A stretch of 8,119 bases of DNA from NCBI GenBank assembly GCA_024224995.1, contig JAAENB010001126.1, forward strand, positions 1 through 8,119. Reading direction: 5' to 3'. The notes beneath the pieces are model-generated. The model saw only the letters and a program-made list of their open reading frames with translations, had not been told where the DNA came from and did no database searches. The stretch is from a bacterium. Lineage in GTDB: Bacteria; Spirochaetota; UBA4802; UBA5550. Positions 1-6,839 of the stretch are shown here, in pieces. The position numbers were made by a program, and so were the translations under genes. Position 1 is the stretch's first letter. Every line of letters begins with the position of its first letter.

Positions 1-20
1 GGCATCGCTCCGGCCATAGG

Positions 21-78
21 TTACATTCCGAATGACGTTTTTCGGTATATCAAGACACGATCGACCCTGTGTAGCGGG
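21..78 (+). repeat. Left arm of the window-scale inverted repeat
   Basis: This 58-nt stretch matches the reverse complement of 8062-8119 with four mismatches and no gap. The outer part (21-62) begins TTACATTCCGAAT and holds a small internal hairpin, CCGAA/TTCGG around an 8-nt loop. The inner part runs into the hairpin element that precedes cobS. The outer part is absent from the copy before cobT, so it looks like a separate repeat joined to the element. No transposase lies between the arms that would make this a classical insertion sequence. The 20 bases before it (1-20) show nothing recognisable. Confidence 0.85.
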
Positions 79-157
79 AAAAATATAGATCAGAGACTAA
101 ATAGTACTGCGGGCTGCTTCTACGCCCGCGCACAAGCAAAATTTAGTTTCTTGAGAG
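63..157 (+). repeat. Hairpin repeat element, copy 1 (cobS leader)
   Basis: The copy starts GACCCTG and ends TTCTTGAGAG, one base before the cobS ATG. Outer arms 92-102 and 141-151 pair over 11 bp with one G-U wobble; inner arms GCGGGC (109-114) and GCCCGC (124-129) pair perfectly around a 9-nt loop. It aligns with 1625-1812 over its whole length if the nested hairpin there is removed; the last 29 nt of the shared 3' half (124-152 versus 1776-1804) are identical. It could be a mobile palindromic element, a structured 5' leader, or a mobile element adopted as a leader. The tail GAGAG is the only SD-like sequence for cobS. Confidence 0.85.
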
Positions 158-158
158 T

Positions 159-947
159 ATGATGATAAAAGCATTTATATTACAGATACAGTTCCTCACA
201 AGGATACCGCTTCCGGTGGAGGTGGAGTTTGATGATGATATTTTTGCCCGGAGTTTTGTTTTCGCGCCTCTTATTGGCTTATTGATTGGCGCGGTTCTTG
301 GCGGCGTCTATTATTTGGTCGGCTTAACCGGAAAGGAGCTTATAACTGCCATAGCAGTGGTAACGGCGCTGGTGTTTATGACCGGGGCTTTGCACCTGGA
401 CGGACTGGCAGATGCCGCGGATGGGCTTTTTAGCAATCGTCCAAAAGAGCGGGTCCTGGAAATAATGAAGGATTCCCGAATAGGAACCAACGGAACCGTA
501 GCCATAGTGCTGATACTTATTTTAAAGATTGGACTGCTGGTATCCCTGGATAAAACGAACCTGTTTTATTATATTATAGTAATGCCGGTATTTTCCAGGA
601 TGAGTATTGCCTGGATAGCCGGGATCAGCGGGTATGCCCGGGACGATAAAGGGATGGGAAGTGCCATTGTTGAGAAAACAGGGCTAACCACGATTATTTT
701 AGCAACATTAATAGCCCTGGCCGCAGCAGTATTGTTCATTGGGCTTATGGCCGCTGCGGCAGCTTTCGCGGTAATTCTTTTCACGGTACTGTTAAGCCGG
801 TACTCGACGAAAAAAATCGGGGGAATTACCGGGGATATTATAGGAGCCAACATTGAACTTTCGGAAGTGGTCTTTTTAATTTCCATCCTGGTTTGTGAGG
901 CAGCGGGGATTTCAAAAATTGCCATAGGGGGAACCTGGTTTATATGA
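159..947 (+). CDS. cobS: Adenosylcobinamide-GDP ribazoletransferase (cobalamin synthase) CobS
   Basis: CobS joins adenosylcobinamide-GDP to alpha-ribazole (or its 5'-phosphate) in the membrane, the last assembly step of adenosylcobalamin. The 262-residue protein has the usual family length and is mostly hydrophobic, with several membrane segments. It has the typical N-terminus (FLTRIPLPV), the Asp-rich family motif HLDGLADAADG (residues 79-89), and KDSRIGTNG shortly after, all matching conserved CobS regions. Two ATG codons lie in tandem at 159 and 162; the purine stretch GAGAG at 153-157 is 1 nt from the first and 4 nt from the second, so 162 may be the true start. Its stop overlaps the cobC start (ATGA), indicating translational coupling. 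The leader is hairpin element copy 1. Confidence 0.95.
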   Translation: MMIKAFILQIQFLTRIPLPVEVEFDDDIFARSFVFAPLIGLLIGAVLGGVYYLVGLTGKELITAIAVVTALVFMTGALHLDGLADAADGLFSNRPKERVLEIMKDSRIGTNGTVAIVLILILKIGLLVSLDKTNLFYYIIVMPVFSRMSIAWIAGISGYARDDKGMGSAIVEKTGLTTIILATLIALAAAVLFIGLMAAAAAFAVILFTVLLSRYSTKKIGGITGDIIGANIELSEVVFLISILVCEAAGISKIAIGGTWFI

Positions 948-1543
948 AAATGAAGAATGTAACTGAGATATTGCTCATCCGGCACGGGCAAACTGACTAT
1001 AATAAAAATGAGCGGTTTTTAGGAATGACGGATATTTCTTTGAATGAGACCGGAAGAGAGCAGGCTGCCAGGGTAGGAGAACGCCTGAAAGATGAAAAAA
1101 TAGACCTTGTTTATTGCAGCGATCTTAAACGCTGCGTAGAAACAGCGGAGATTATTGGCTTTAATAAGGATATTGAATATACTTCCAATTTGCGGGAAAT
1201 GAATTTCGGCAAGTGGGAAGGCCTTAACTGGAAGGAGCTTCGTGACGATTTTGGAGATGAGTTTAAGAGCTGGCGAAAGGACTGGGTCAATTATCCCGTA
1301 CCCGGCGGAGAGAGCTTTAAAGATATGAGCGCCAGGGTTATTGCGGAGTTTGAGGAAATAAAAAAACATGAGAACTTGAAAATAGCAGTGGTTACTCACG
1401 GAGGATGCATCCGGACTTTGCTGGGAGAGTATCTTATGGATTCAGCTGAGAACAGCTGGAAGTTTTATCTCGAAAACGGAACCATCTCCCGGTTGTGTTT
1501 TAACAAAGGATTTTCGTATTTGAAATCGTTAAACGAGATTTAG
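944..1543 (+). CDS. cobC: Alpha-ribazole phosphatase, histidine phosphatase family
   Basis: This 199-residue protein belongs to the histidine phosphatase (phosphoglycerate mutase-like) superfamily. The catalytic motif RHGQT is at residues 13-17 (phospho-accepting His14), and the second active-site His is His152 in THGG. The segment EMNFGKWEGLNW is typical of CobC-type enzymes. In the family, CobC removes the 5'-phosphate from alpha-ribazole phosphate or adenosylcobalamin phosphate. Domain family alone does not prove the substrate; the assignment leans on the 4-nt ATGA overlap with cobS, whose product it would dephosphorylate. A second in-frame ATG lies two codons downstream at 950, and either start is possible. 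No T-rich terminator follows. Confidence 0.9.
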   Translation: MKMKNVTEILLIRHGQTDYNKNERFLGMTDISLNETGREQAARVGERLKDEKIDLVYCSDLKRCVETAEIIGFNKDIEYTSNLREMNFGKWEGLNWKELRDDFGDEFKSWRKDWVNYPVPGGESFKDMSARVIAEFEEIKKHENLKIAVVTHGGCIRTLLGEYLMDSAENSWKFYLENGTISRLCFNKGFSYLKSLNEI

Positions 1544-1567
1544 GGGTAGGGGAATATGGTAATCGGT

Positions 1568-1600
1568 CGCCCTGTGGGCGGGGGGGGATCGGTGATCGGT
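1568..1600 (+). repeat. Short GC hairpin, G-run and heptamer tandem
   Basis: CGCCC (1568-1572) and GGGCG (1576-1580) form a 5-bp hairpin with a TGT loop. It is followed by a run of G up to 1587, then two tandem copies of GATCGGT (1587-1593, 1594-1600). A third, near copy, AATCGGT, lies just before the hairpin at 1561-1567. No T-run follows on the plus strand, so this is not a normal intrinsic terminator for cobC. The rest of the 276-nt gap between cobC and cobT is filled by hairpin element copy 2. Confidence 0.55.
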
Positions 1601-1624
1601 TAAGAAAAAAAGTCGTAGAGTAGC

Positions 1625-1812
1625 TGACCCTGCGAAGCAGGGAAAAAATAGATTAGAAACTAAATAATATTGCGAGCTGCATCTGGCCTGGAAGTAGTAT
1701 GGGCTCTTTGGGTTGTGAGGACTGTTTGAGCAAAGCGAGTTCCGCAGCAATCCAAAGAGTTCATACTACTTCCAGGCCCGCGCACAAGCAAAATTTAGTT
1801 TCTTAAGAGAGA
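1625..1812 (+). repeat. Hairpin repeat element, copy 2 (cobT leader), interrupted by a nested hairpin
   Basis: It begins GACCCTGCGAAGCAGGG, whose CCCTGC/GCAGGG arms form a 6-bp hairpin. The outer arms AGAAACTAAAT (1655-1665) and ATTTAGTTTCT (1793-1803) pair perfectly over 11 bp. It matches copy 1 (63-157) except that about 92 nt of additional palindrome sits in the loop (1685-1776). The end of the element overlaps the purine run GAGAGAGG at 1807-1814, which is a good Shine-Dalgarno for cobT. Copies 1 and 2 are direct repeats flanking cobS-cobC, so recombination between them could delete that pair (inference). Confidence 0.85.
1685..1778 (+). repeat. Nested long hairpin with REP-like loop
   Basis: Arms 1685-1711 and 1752-1778 are 27 nt each and pair along their full length. 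The only two non-Watson-Crick positions are G-U pairs. Four further pairs (1712-1715 with 1748-1751) extend the stem to 31 bp, with one more G-U. The loop carries ACTGTTTGAGC followed by AAAGCGAGTTCCGCAG. From memory, this resembles a short motif repeated in many Clostridia and other bacteria, but I could not search for it. The hairpin sits inside the loop of element copy 2 and is absent from copy 1, so it looks like an insertion of one palindromic element into another. Confidence 0.8.
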
Positions 1813-1814
1813 GG
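1807..1814 (+). promoter_or_regulatory. Ribosome binding site of cobT at the end of repeat element copy 2
   Basis: The purine run GAGAGAGG lies 5 nt before the cobT ATG. It begins inside the TTAAGAGAG tail of the hairpin element, immediately outside the closing stem. The element and the translation start are therefore fused, and changes in folding of the element could affect ribosome access (inference). Confidence 0.6.
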
Positions 1815-1819
1815 AAAAC

Positions 1820-2860
1820 ATGGAGTTATTACAGAAGACAATTGAAAATATAGGCAGCCTCAACCAGGAGGCAATGGAGAAAGCGCAGGAGCGGCTTGAT
1901 TACCTGCTCAAGCCTCCGGGAAGCCTGGGAAAACTGGAAGATATAGCCAAACGGCTTGCCGGTATAAGCGGCGAGGTAATGAACCGGGTCGATAAAAAGA
2001 CCATTGTAGTAATGGCCAGTGATAATGGCGTGGTGGAAGAAAAGGTAACTTCTTTTCCCCAGGAAGTGAGCGGCCTGGTGGCAAAGACAATGGCAACCGG
2101 GATATCCGGCGTGGCAGTACTGGCGCGTCACGCGGGTGCTTCTTTGAAAGTGGTAGACCTGGGCCTGGTGGAAGATACGGGTGAAGAAAATGTTATAAAC
2201 AAAAAAATACGAAAAGGAACCTCGAATATAGCACAGGGTCCGGCAATGAGCAGGGAAGAAGCAGTGCAGGCAATAGAGACCGGCATCGCAATTACCAACC
2301 AGGCAATTGACGAAGGAGCCGAACTTATAGGAACCGGGGAAGTGGGAATCGGCAACACAACAACCAGCAGCGCGGTGTTATATGCTCTAACAAGAGGTAA
2401 TTTAGACGTCATCGTAGGACGGGGCGCCGGGCTGGACGACGCGGGGCTGGCGCTTAAAAAGAAGGTCGTCGCCCAGGCAGTTGAGGTGAATAATCCCGAT
2501 CCCGGGGACGCCGTGGATGTGCTGGCAAAGGTTGGCGGTTTCGACCTGGCCGGTCTTGCGGGCTGTTACCTGGCAGCGGCAAGCAGAAGGATTCCTGTAG
2601 TTATAGACGGGTTTATTTCCGGCGTGGCCGCAGTTGCCGCAATAAGACTAAAATCCGAAGCCCGGGAATTTATGTTCACCTCTCACGGAAGTGTGGAGCC
2701 GGGAACAGCGCTCGTGACCGAGGTCGTGGGACTGAGCCCCATGCTCAATATGAACATGAGACTGGGAGAAGGCACCGGGTGCGCGCTGGCATTTTTAATC
2801 ATTGAAGCCGCAACAAAGATGATGCTGGAGATGGGTACCTTCGGCGATGTTGGGATGTAA
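1820..2860 (+). CDS. cobT: Nicotinate-nucleotide--dimethylbenzimidazole phosphoribosyltransferase CobT
   Basis: CobT transfers phosphoribose from nicotinate mononucleotide to the lower-ligand base (5,6-dimethylbenzimidazole or another base), giving alpha-ribazole phosphate for CobS. At 346 residues it is close to the family norm of about 350. The N-terminal motif PPGSLGKLE is present. The two acidic residues known to matter in Salmonella CobT fall at the same numbers here: Glu174 in GTGEVGIGNTTT and Glu317 in RLGEGTG. The start at 1820 is supported by GAGAGAGG 5 nt upstream. cobQ follows after 6 nt. The leader is hairpin element copy 2, which separates this block from cobS-cobC. The sequence does not reveal which lower base is used. 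Confidence 0.96.
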   Translation: MELLQKTIENIGSLNQEAMEKAQERLDYLLKPPGSLGKLEDIAKRLAGISGEVMNRVDKKTIVVMASDNGVVEEKVTSFPQEVSGLVAKTMATGISGVAVLARHAGASLKVVDLGLVEDTGEENVINKKIRKGTSNIAQGPAMSREEAVQAIETGIAITNQAIDEGAELIGTGEVGIGNTTTSSAVLYALTRGNLDVIVGRGAGLDDAGLALKKKVVAQAVEVNNPDPGDAVDVLAKVGGFDLAGLAGCYLAAASRRIPVVIDGFISGVAAVAAIRLKSEAREFMFTSHGSVEPGTALVTEVVGLSPMLNMNMRLGEGTGCALAFLIIEAATKMMLEMGTFGDVGM

Positions 2861-2866
2861 CAAACA

Positions 2867-4387
2867 ATGACCAGGCCCATAATGATCCAGGGGACCGGGT
2901 CGTCCGTGGGTAAGAGTATTGTTTGCGCGGGTTTGTGCAGGATATTCTTACAGGACGGACTCCGGGTAGCTCCGTTTAAATCACAGAATATGGCGCTCAA
3001 TTCGTTCGTAACCGCAGAAGGGCTGGAAATGGGCAGAGCCCAGGTGGTACAGGCCGCGGCAAGCGGTCTTGAGCCCTCAGTGAAAATGAACCCCATATTG
3101 TTAAAACCAACGGGGGATAAAGACGCCCAGGTTATTGTAAACGGCAGGGTCTATAACAACCTGGACGCGAAAGCGTATCACGATTATAAAACAAAGGCGA
3201 AGCCCATTGTGGAAGAGGCATACGCGGCCCTGGCAGAGGAGTTTGAGACCATTGTCATTGAGGGAGCGGGAAGCCCGGCAGAGATAAACCTTCGTGACCG
3301 GGATATTGTAAATATGGGAATGGCGGAGATCGCAAATGCCCCGGTAATTTTAGTGTCTGATATTGACCGTGGAGGGGTTTTTGCTTCTATTGTGGGAACT
3401 CTTTTTTTATTGACGGAAGAAGAAAAGAAACGGGTCAAGGGAGTGATTATTAACAAGTTCCGGGGGGATATTGCGCTGCTGAAACCGGGACTTGACATGC
3501 TGGAAGATATAATAAAGATCCCTGTTCTTGGCGTGATCCCGTATATGGATTTAACCCTGGAAGATGAGGACAGTGTCACTGAACGTTTTCACCGGCGGAA
3601 AAGTTCAAACAAAAGTATCCGCATTGACGTGATTCGGCTGCCTTATTTATCCAATTTTACCGACTTTGATGTCTTTGACCTGTTCGAAGACGTGGAAGTC
3701 CGGTACGTGGAACATGCTGCGGATATTGACGCTCCCGATATCCTGGTTTTACCGGGAAGCAAAAACTGCATCGGGGATTTACTCTATGTAAAACACCAGG
3801 GGATCGATGAAAAGATACGCGAACTCTACGGCAGCGGAACGCCCGTTGTTGGCATCTGTGGCGGCTACCAGATGTTAGGCGACTCAATTGAAGATCCTTA
3901 CGGCGTGGAAGGGCAGCCGCGTGAAACAGCAGGACTTGGAATAATACCCATGAGAACGGTCCTTGAAAAAGAGAAAATCACGCAGCAGGTAACGGGAACA
4001 GTGCTTGCCAATGAAGGACTGCTTGCCGGGCTTTCGGGAACGCGTATTGAAGGATACGAGATCCATATGGGGCGAAGTCTTCTCACCGGCAGCAGCGAAG
4101 AACAGGGACACAGCAGTTTCGCGGATACCGGTACCGGTGAAACCGGAATTGTTAACGGGAATGTTCTTGGTACGTATATACACGGGATTTTCGACAGTGT
4201 TGAATTTACCCGGGGATTGCTGAATAATATCCGGCTCGGAAAAGGGCTCGAACCGCTTCCCGTTCCTGAGTCGTACCGGGAAGCCCGGGAGGGTGAGTTT
4301 AACCGGCTGGCAGCGGAACTGCGAAAGAGTCTTAATCTTGAACAGGTGTATGCTGTTCTTAATGGAGAGACTATTGCTTGCGCTTAA
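2867..4387 (+). CDS. cobQ: Cobyric acid synthase (glutamine-dependent amidotransferase) CobQ/CbiP
   Basis: The enzyme amidates adenosylcobyrinic acid a,c-diamide at four carboxylates, using ATP and glutamine, to give adenosylcobyric acid. The 506-residue length is typical. The N-terminal ATP-binding domain shows the loop GTGSSVGKS (residues 9-17, Lys16) and the family motif APFKSQNMALNSFVT. RLPYLSNFTDFD is a CobQ hallmark linking to the glutamine amidotransferase domain. That domain has the nucleophile Cys331 in GICGGYQ, and conserved His residues at 400 (YEIHMG) and 439 (TYIHGIF). It starts 6 nt after the cobT stop with no strong Shine-Dalgarno, so coupled translation is likely. Its 3' end overlaps cbiB. 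It appears intact and functional. Confidence 0.96.
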   Translation: MTRPIMIQGTGSSVGKSIVCAGLCRIFLQDGLRVAPFKSQNMALNSFVTAEGLEMGRAQVVQAAASGLEPSVKMNPILLKPTGDKDAQVIVNGRVYNNLDAKAYHDYKTKAKPIVEEAYAALAEEFETIVIEGAGSPAEINLRDRDIVNMGMAEIANAPVILVSDIDRGGVFASIVGTLFLLTEEEKKRVKGVIINKFRGDIALLKPGLDMLEDIIKIPVLGVIPYMDLTLEDEDSVTERFHRRKSSNKSIRIDVIRLPYLSNFTDFDVFDLFEDVEVRYVEHAADIDAPDILVLPGSKNCIGDLLYVKHQGIDEKIRELYGSGTPVVGICGGYQMLGDSIEDPYGVEGQPRETAGLGIIPMRTVLEKEKITQQVTGTVLANEGLLAGLSGTRIEGYEIHMGRSLLTGSSEEQGHSSFADTGTGETGIVNGNVLGTYIHGIFDSVEFTRGLLNNIRLGKGLEPLPVPESYREAREGEFNRLAAELRKSLNLEQVYAVLNGETIACA

Positions 4388-5294
4388 GATTTGCGCGGGT
4401 TATGTTCTGGACCTGTTATGCGGAGATCCTCACTGGTTCCCGCACCCGGTGCGCTTTATCGGCAAATTGATTAGCTTCCTGGAAGCTGTTTTGCGGAATA
4501 TCACCAATGAACGGGCAGGGGGGATTCTTCTTCCCGTAATCGTTGTTCCCCTGGTTTATGCTATTGCCCTGGGCCTTTCTTCTCTTTCTATTTTTATTGA
4601 AATCGTGCTCATCTATACCATATTCGCGTCCCGGTCTCTTGCTGTTGAGGCCGGGAAGGTCTACTCCGCGCTGCGCGATAATAACCTGGATCGGGCCCGG
4701 GAAAATATTGGTTTCCTGGTAAGCAGGGATACGGCAGATCTCGACGAAGCGGGGATCGCGCGCGCTGCGGTGGAAACGGTTTCCGAGAATATTGTTGATG
4801 GAATTATTGCTCCCCTGTTTTTTCTTTTTATCGGCGGAGTGCCTCTGGCTATGGCGTATAAAGCGGTTAATACGCTCGATTCCATGGTTGGGTATAAGAA
4901 TGAGCGGTATATTGATTTCGGCAGGGCAAGCGCCCGTCTGGATGACTGGTGCAACTATATTCCCGCGCGCGCAACGGGCTATTTTCTTATGCCCATTGCG
5001 GCGCTGCTGTGCGGTAAAAGCGTAATAAACACCATTCGGATTACGCGCCGCGACCGTTATAATCACAGCAGTCCCAATTCGGGATATCCCGAGGCTGCTG
5101 CTGCCGGAGCTCTGGGGATTCGCCTGGGGGGCCCGGCATCCTATTTTGGGACGGTGCAGGAAAAGCCCTATATTGGGGACGCGGTAAAGGAGATTGAGAA
5201 AGAGGATATTCCGGCCAGTATACGGCTCATGTATGCGGCGTCGGGAGCGGGGTTGGTTCTGGGGGTGGTGGTTTATCTTTTCATTCTTCATTAA
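4362..5294 (+). CDS. cbiB: Adenosylcobinamide-phosphate synthase CbiB/CobD
   Basis: CbiB is a membrane enzyme that attaches (R)-1-amino-2-propanol or its phosphate to adenosylcobyric acid, making adenosylcobinamide (phosphate). From ATG 4362 the protein has 310 residues, the normal family length, and starts MERLLLALKICAGYVLDLL, the usual hydrophobic N-terminus. Motifs are GDPHWFPHPVRFIG (from residue 21), TVSENIVDGIIAP, DSMVGYKNERY (from 173), LDDWCNYIPAR and HSSPNSGYPEAAAAG (from 235). The open frame extends upstream to GTG 4293, but those extra residues are polar, lie inside cobQ and have no family counterpart. ATG 4350 is a second alternative. AGGTG (4344-4348) is the nearest Shine-Dalgarno-like sequence. 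The chosen start overlaps cobQ by 26 nt. The stop is 3 nt from that of the converging SUMF1-like gene. Confidence 0.94.
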   Translation: MERLLLALKICAGYVLDLLCGDPHWFPHPVRFIGKLISFLEAVLRNITNERAGGILLPVIVVPLVYAIALGLSSLSIFIEIVLIYTIFASRSLAVEAGKVYSALRDNNLDRARENIGFLVSRDTADLDEAGIARAAVETVSENIVDGIIAPLFFLFIGGVPLAMAYKAVNTLDSMVGYKNERYIDFGRASARLDDWCNYIPARATGYFLMPIAALLCGKSVINTIRITRRDRYNHSSPNSGYPEAAAAGALGIRLGGPASYFGTVQEKPYIGDAVKEIEKEDIPASIRLMYAASGAGLVLGVVVYLFILH

Positions 5295-5315
5295 TAATTA
5301 ATGAGAAGATTTTTT
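5289..5315 (+). terminator. Possible weak terminator at the convergent gene junction
   Basis: CATTAA (5289-5294) and TTAATG (5298-5303) pair around a 3-nt loop; after AGAAGA comes a run of six T (5310-5315). The hairpin spans the stop codons of both converging genes. The stem is only 6 bp and AT-rich, so it would be weak. The T-run suits plus-strand transcription from cbiB; there is no equivalent U-run for the minus-strand gene. Confidence 0.3.
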
Positions 5316-6839
5316 AAAGAGTTTTTCCCAATCAAGGTAAATGTATTTGCCGATGTTTTGCTTCGGGGAGTGGGCGTCAATGCGGACTCCCATGATATCG
5401 CGGTAAACTGTTGAAAGAATATTCATCCATTCCAGGGCGTCGTAGCCGACGTAGATATAATGAAAGTGGTAGAGGTCTCCGCGTGAGGCGTGTAAATAAA
5501 TGGGGCGGCGGATCCCTTTGCAAAAGACTTCGAAGGCCGCTTTAAGATTTTTATATTTTTTATTACGGCTTCTGCCGGCGTTGTATCCGGGAAGGCCCCG
5601 GTCCATTTTAAAATTACTCCAGTGATAGGCCATGGGATTGTTAAACCACCGGGAAAAAGATACCGTGCCAAAACCGCTTTCCGATTTCATAATACCCGTA
5701 AGGAAGAGGGGATTGATACGGTGGTTCAGGCAGGTGTCAACAATAAGATCGGCCATTTGCCGGGGGGTGAGTTTTTTCTGTCCGTCTACGGGGAAGTGAA
5801 AATAAACGCTTTCGGAGCAGAACCCGGCCAGGTAGCGGGCGAGCCGTTTTCTGAAATTCATATCAAAAAGCAGTTCCAATTGCTCTCCCTGTTTGGGAAC
5901 AAAAGAACAATTGCTGATATTCCATTTTCCGGGTTTTTGTTTAATCTTAAAATACGACGACGGACGCACGCATCGAAACCCTATATCATAGTTATAGTTT
6001 CCGGGAGCGGAGTACGCGCGCCTGGCTGTTCTCAGGTGGGCCGGGAAAAAACAGCCCCATGAACCGCCCCGGATTGATTTAGTGCTGCCTTGCTCCGGGC
6101 CGCGGGGATTTTTTTCCGGAGAATTCGCGTAGTATGAATGTCCATACCAGTCATTTGTCCATTCCCAGATGTTCCCGCTCATCCCAAATAAACCAAAGCC
6201 GTTCTGCCATTGATCCTTTACCCGGGAAAGACGCCACCATTTTCCTTTAATAACGCCTCTTCCTTCGTCGAAGTTGGCTTTTTCCGGGTCGAAAATATTC
6301 CCCCAGGGAAAGTCTTTTTGTTTAAGGCCGCCTCTCGCAGCCCGCTCAAATTCGGCTTCAGTAGGAAGCCGGTAGCCGTTCGCGGAAAAATCTGTTTTTA
6401 AAACAGGGTAGCCCCAGGCGTCGTACTTGCCGGAGTGAGTATAGACCGGTTCCAGACCTTCCAGGCTGCTGCGCCAGCTGCAGAAGCAGGCGGCATCTAA
6501 CCAGGTAATGCCGGTCACCGGGTTGTCCGGAATGTTGTACGAGGGGTACTTCCAGTACGGCGGTTCTTCTTTTCCTGCCCGGATAAAATGGGTATACTCT
6601 TCGTAGGTAACCGGGGTCTCGTCCATGTAAAACGCGGATACCGCAACCCGGTGAACCGGTCTTTCATTAGCCCGGTGCGAAGCGCTGCCCATGAGGAATT
6701 CTCCGGCCGGAATGAGAACCATTTTTTTTGCCGGGCTCTGCCCCGGGATGTAAATCGACGGAAGTATCTCGGAGAGATCACGGCCGCTGAGCAGCAGTAC
6801 AGAGGCAGTAAGCAGCAGGATAAAAGTCTTCTTTTTCAT
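5298..6839 (-). CDS. Secreted SUMF1/FGE-like domain protein fused to a GH73/lysozyme-like domain
   Basis: The 513-residue protein opens with a signal peptide (MKKKTFILLLTASVLLLSG) and no lipobox Cys, so export is expected. Residues about 38-295 form an SUMF1 (formylglycine-generating enzyme-like, C-type-lectin-type) domain: MVLIPAGEFLMGS, RLPTEAEFERAARGG (157-171), GNIWEWTNDWY (from 222), RGGSWGC (Cys263) and GFRCV (Cys290). The second Cys of the FGE catalytic pair, expected five residues after Cys263, is His, so classical FGE activity is doubtful. After a linker, residues about 355-500 contain PLFLTGIMKSESGFG (Glu387) and then FNNPMAY. This recalls the Glu motif and following NN segment of GH73 glucosaminidases and related lysozyme-like folds; a wall role is inferred. 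The ATG overlaps the fic stop (TAATG), preceded by AAAGGAG. Confidence 0.82.
   Translation of the reverse strand: MKKKTFILLLTASVLLLSGRDLSEILPSIYIPGQSPAKKMVLIPAGEFLMGSASHRANERPVHRVAVSAFYMDETPVTYEEYTHFIRAGKEEPPYWKYPSYNIPDNPVTGITWLDAACFCSWRSSLEGLEPVYTHSGKYDAWGYPVLKTDFSANGYRLPTEAEFERAARGGLKQKDFPWGNIFDPEKANFDEGRGVIKGKWWRLSRVKDQWQNGFGLFGMSGNIWEWTNDWYGHSYYANSPEKNPRGPEQGSTKSIRGGSWGCFFPAHLRTARRAYSAPGNYNYDIGFRCVRPSSYFKIKQKPGKWNISNCSFVPKQGEQLELLFDMNFRKRLARYLAGFCSESVYFHFPVDGQKKLTPRQMADLIVDTCLNHRINPLFLTGIMKSESGFGTVSFSRWFNNPMAYHWSNFKMDRGLPGYNAGRSRNKKYKNLKAAFEVFCKGIRRPIYLHASRGDLYHFHYIYVGYDALEWMNILSTVYRDIMGVRIDAHSPKQNIGKYIYLDWEKLFKKSSH

Noticed and set aside
1568..1587. Intrinsic terminator after cobC
   Set aside because: The hairpin is followed by G, not T, on the plus strand.
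1529..1750. 73-codon minus-strand open frame
   Set aside because: It is made of the end of cobC plus hairpin repeat sequence; no coding signal.
63..1812. Integron attC sites around a cobS-cobC cassette
   Set aside because: The direct copies flank a gene pair, but I see no paired GTTRRRY/RYYYAAC core sites and no integrase. The closing arms do not have attC layout.
4293..4361. Upstream extension of cbiB to GTG 4293
   Set aside because: The 23 added residues fall before the conserved hydrophobic N-terminus and are simply the second frame of cobQ.
4416..5291. Long minus-strand open frame (291 codons) opposite cbiB
   Set aside because: It lies antisense to a clear cbiB with full family motifs, and its translation is Arg/Asn-rich with no recognisable domain.
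6000..6060. Diversity-generating retroelement target in the SUMF1-like domain
   Set aside because: C-type-lectin/SUMF1 folds are common targets, but the region is not at the gene's 3' end, and the window has no reverse transcriptase and no obvious template repeat.
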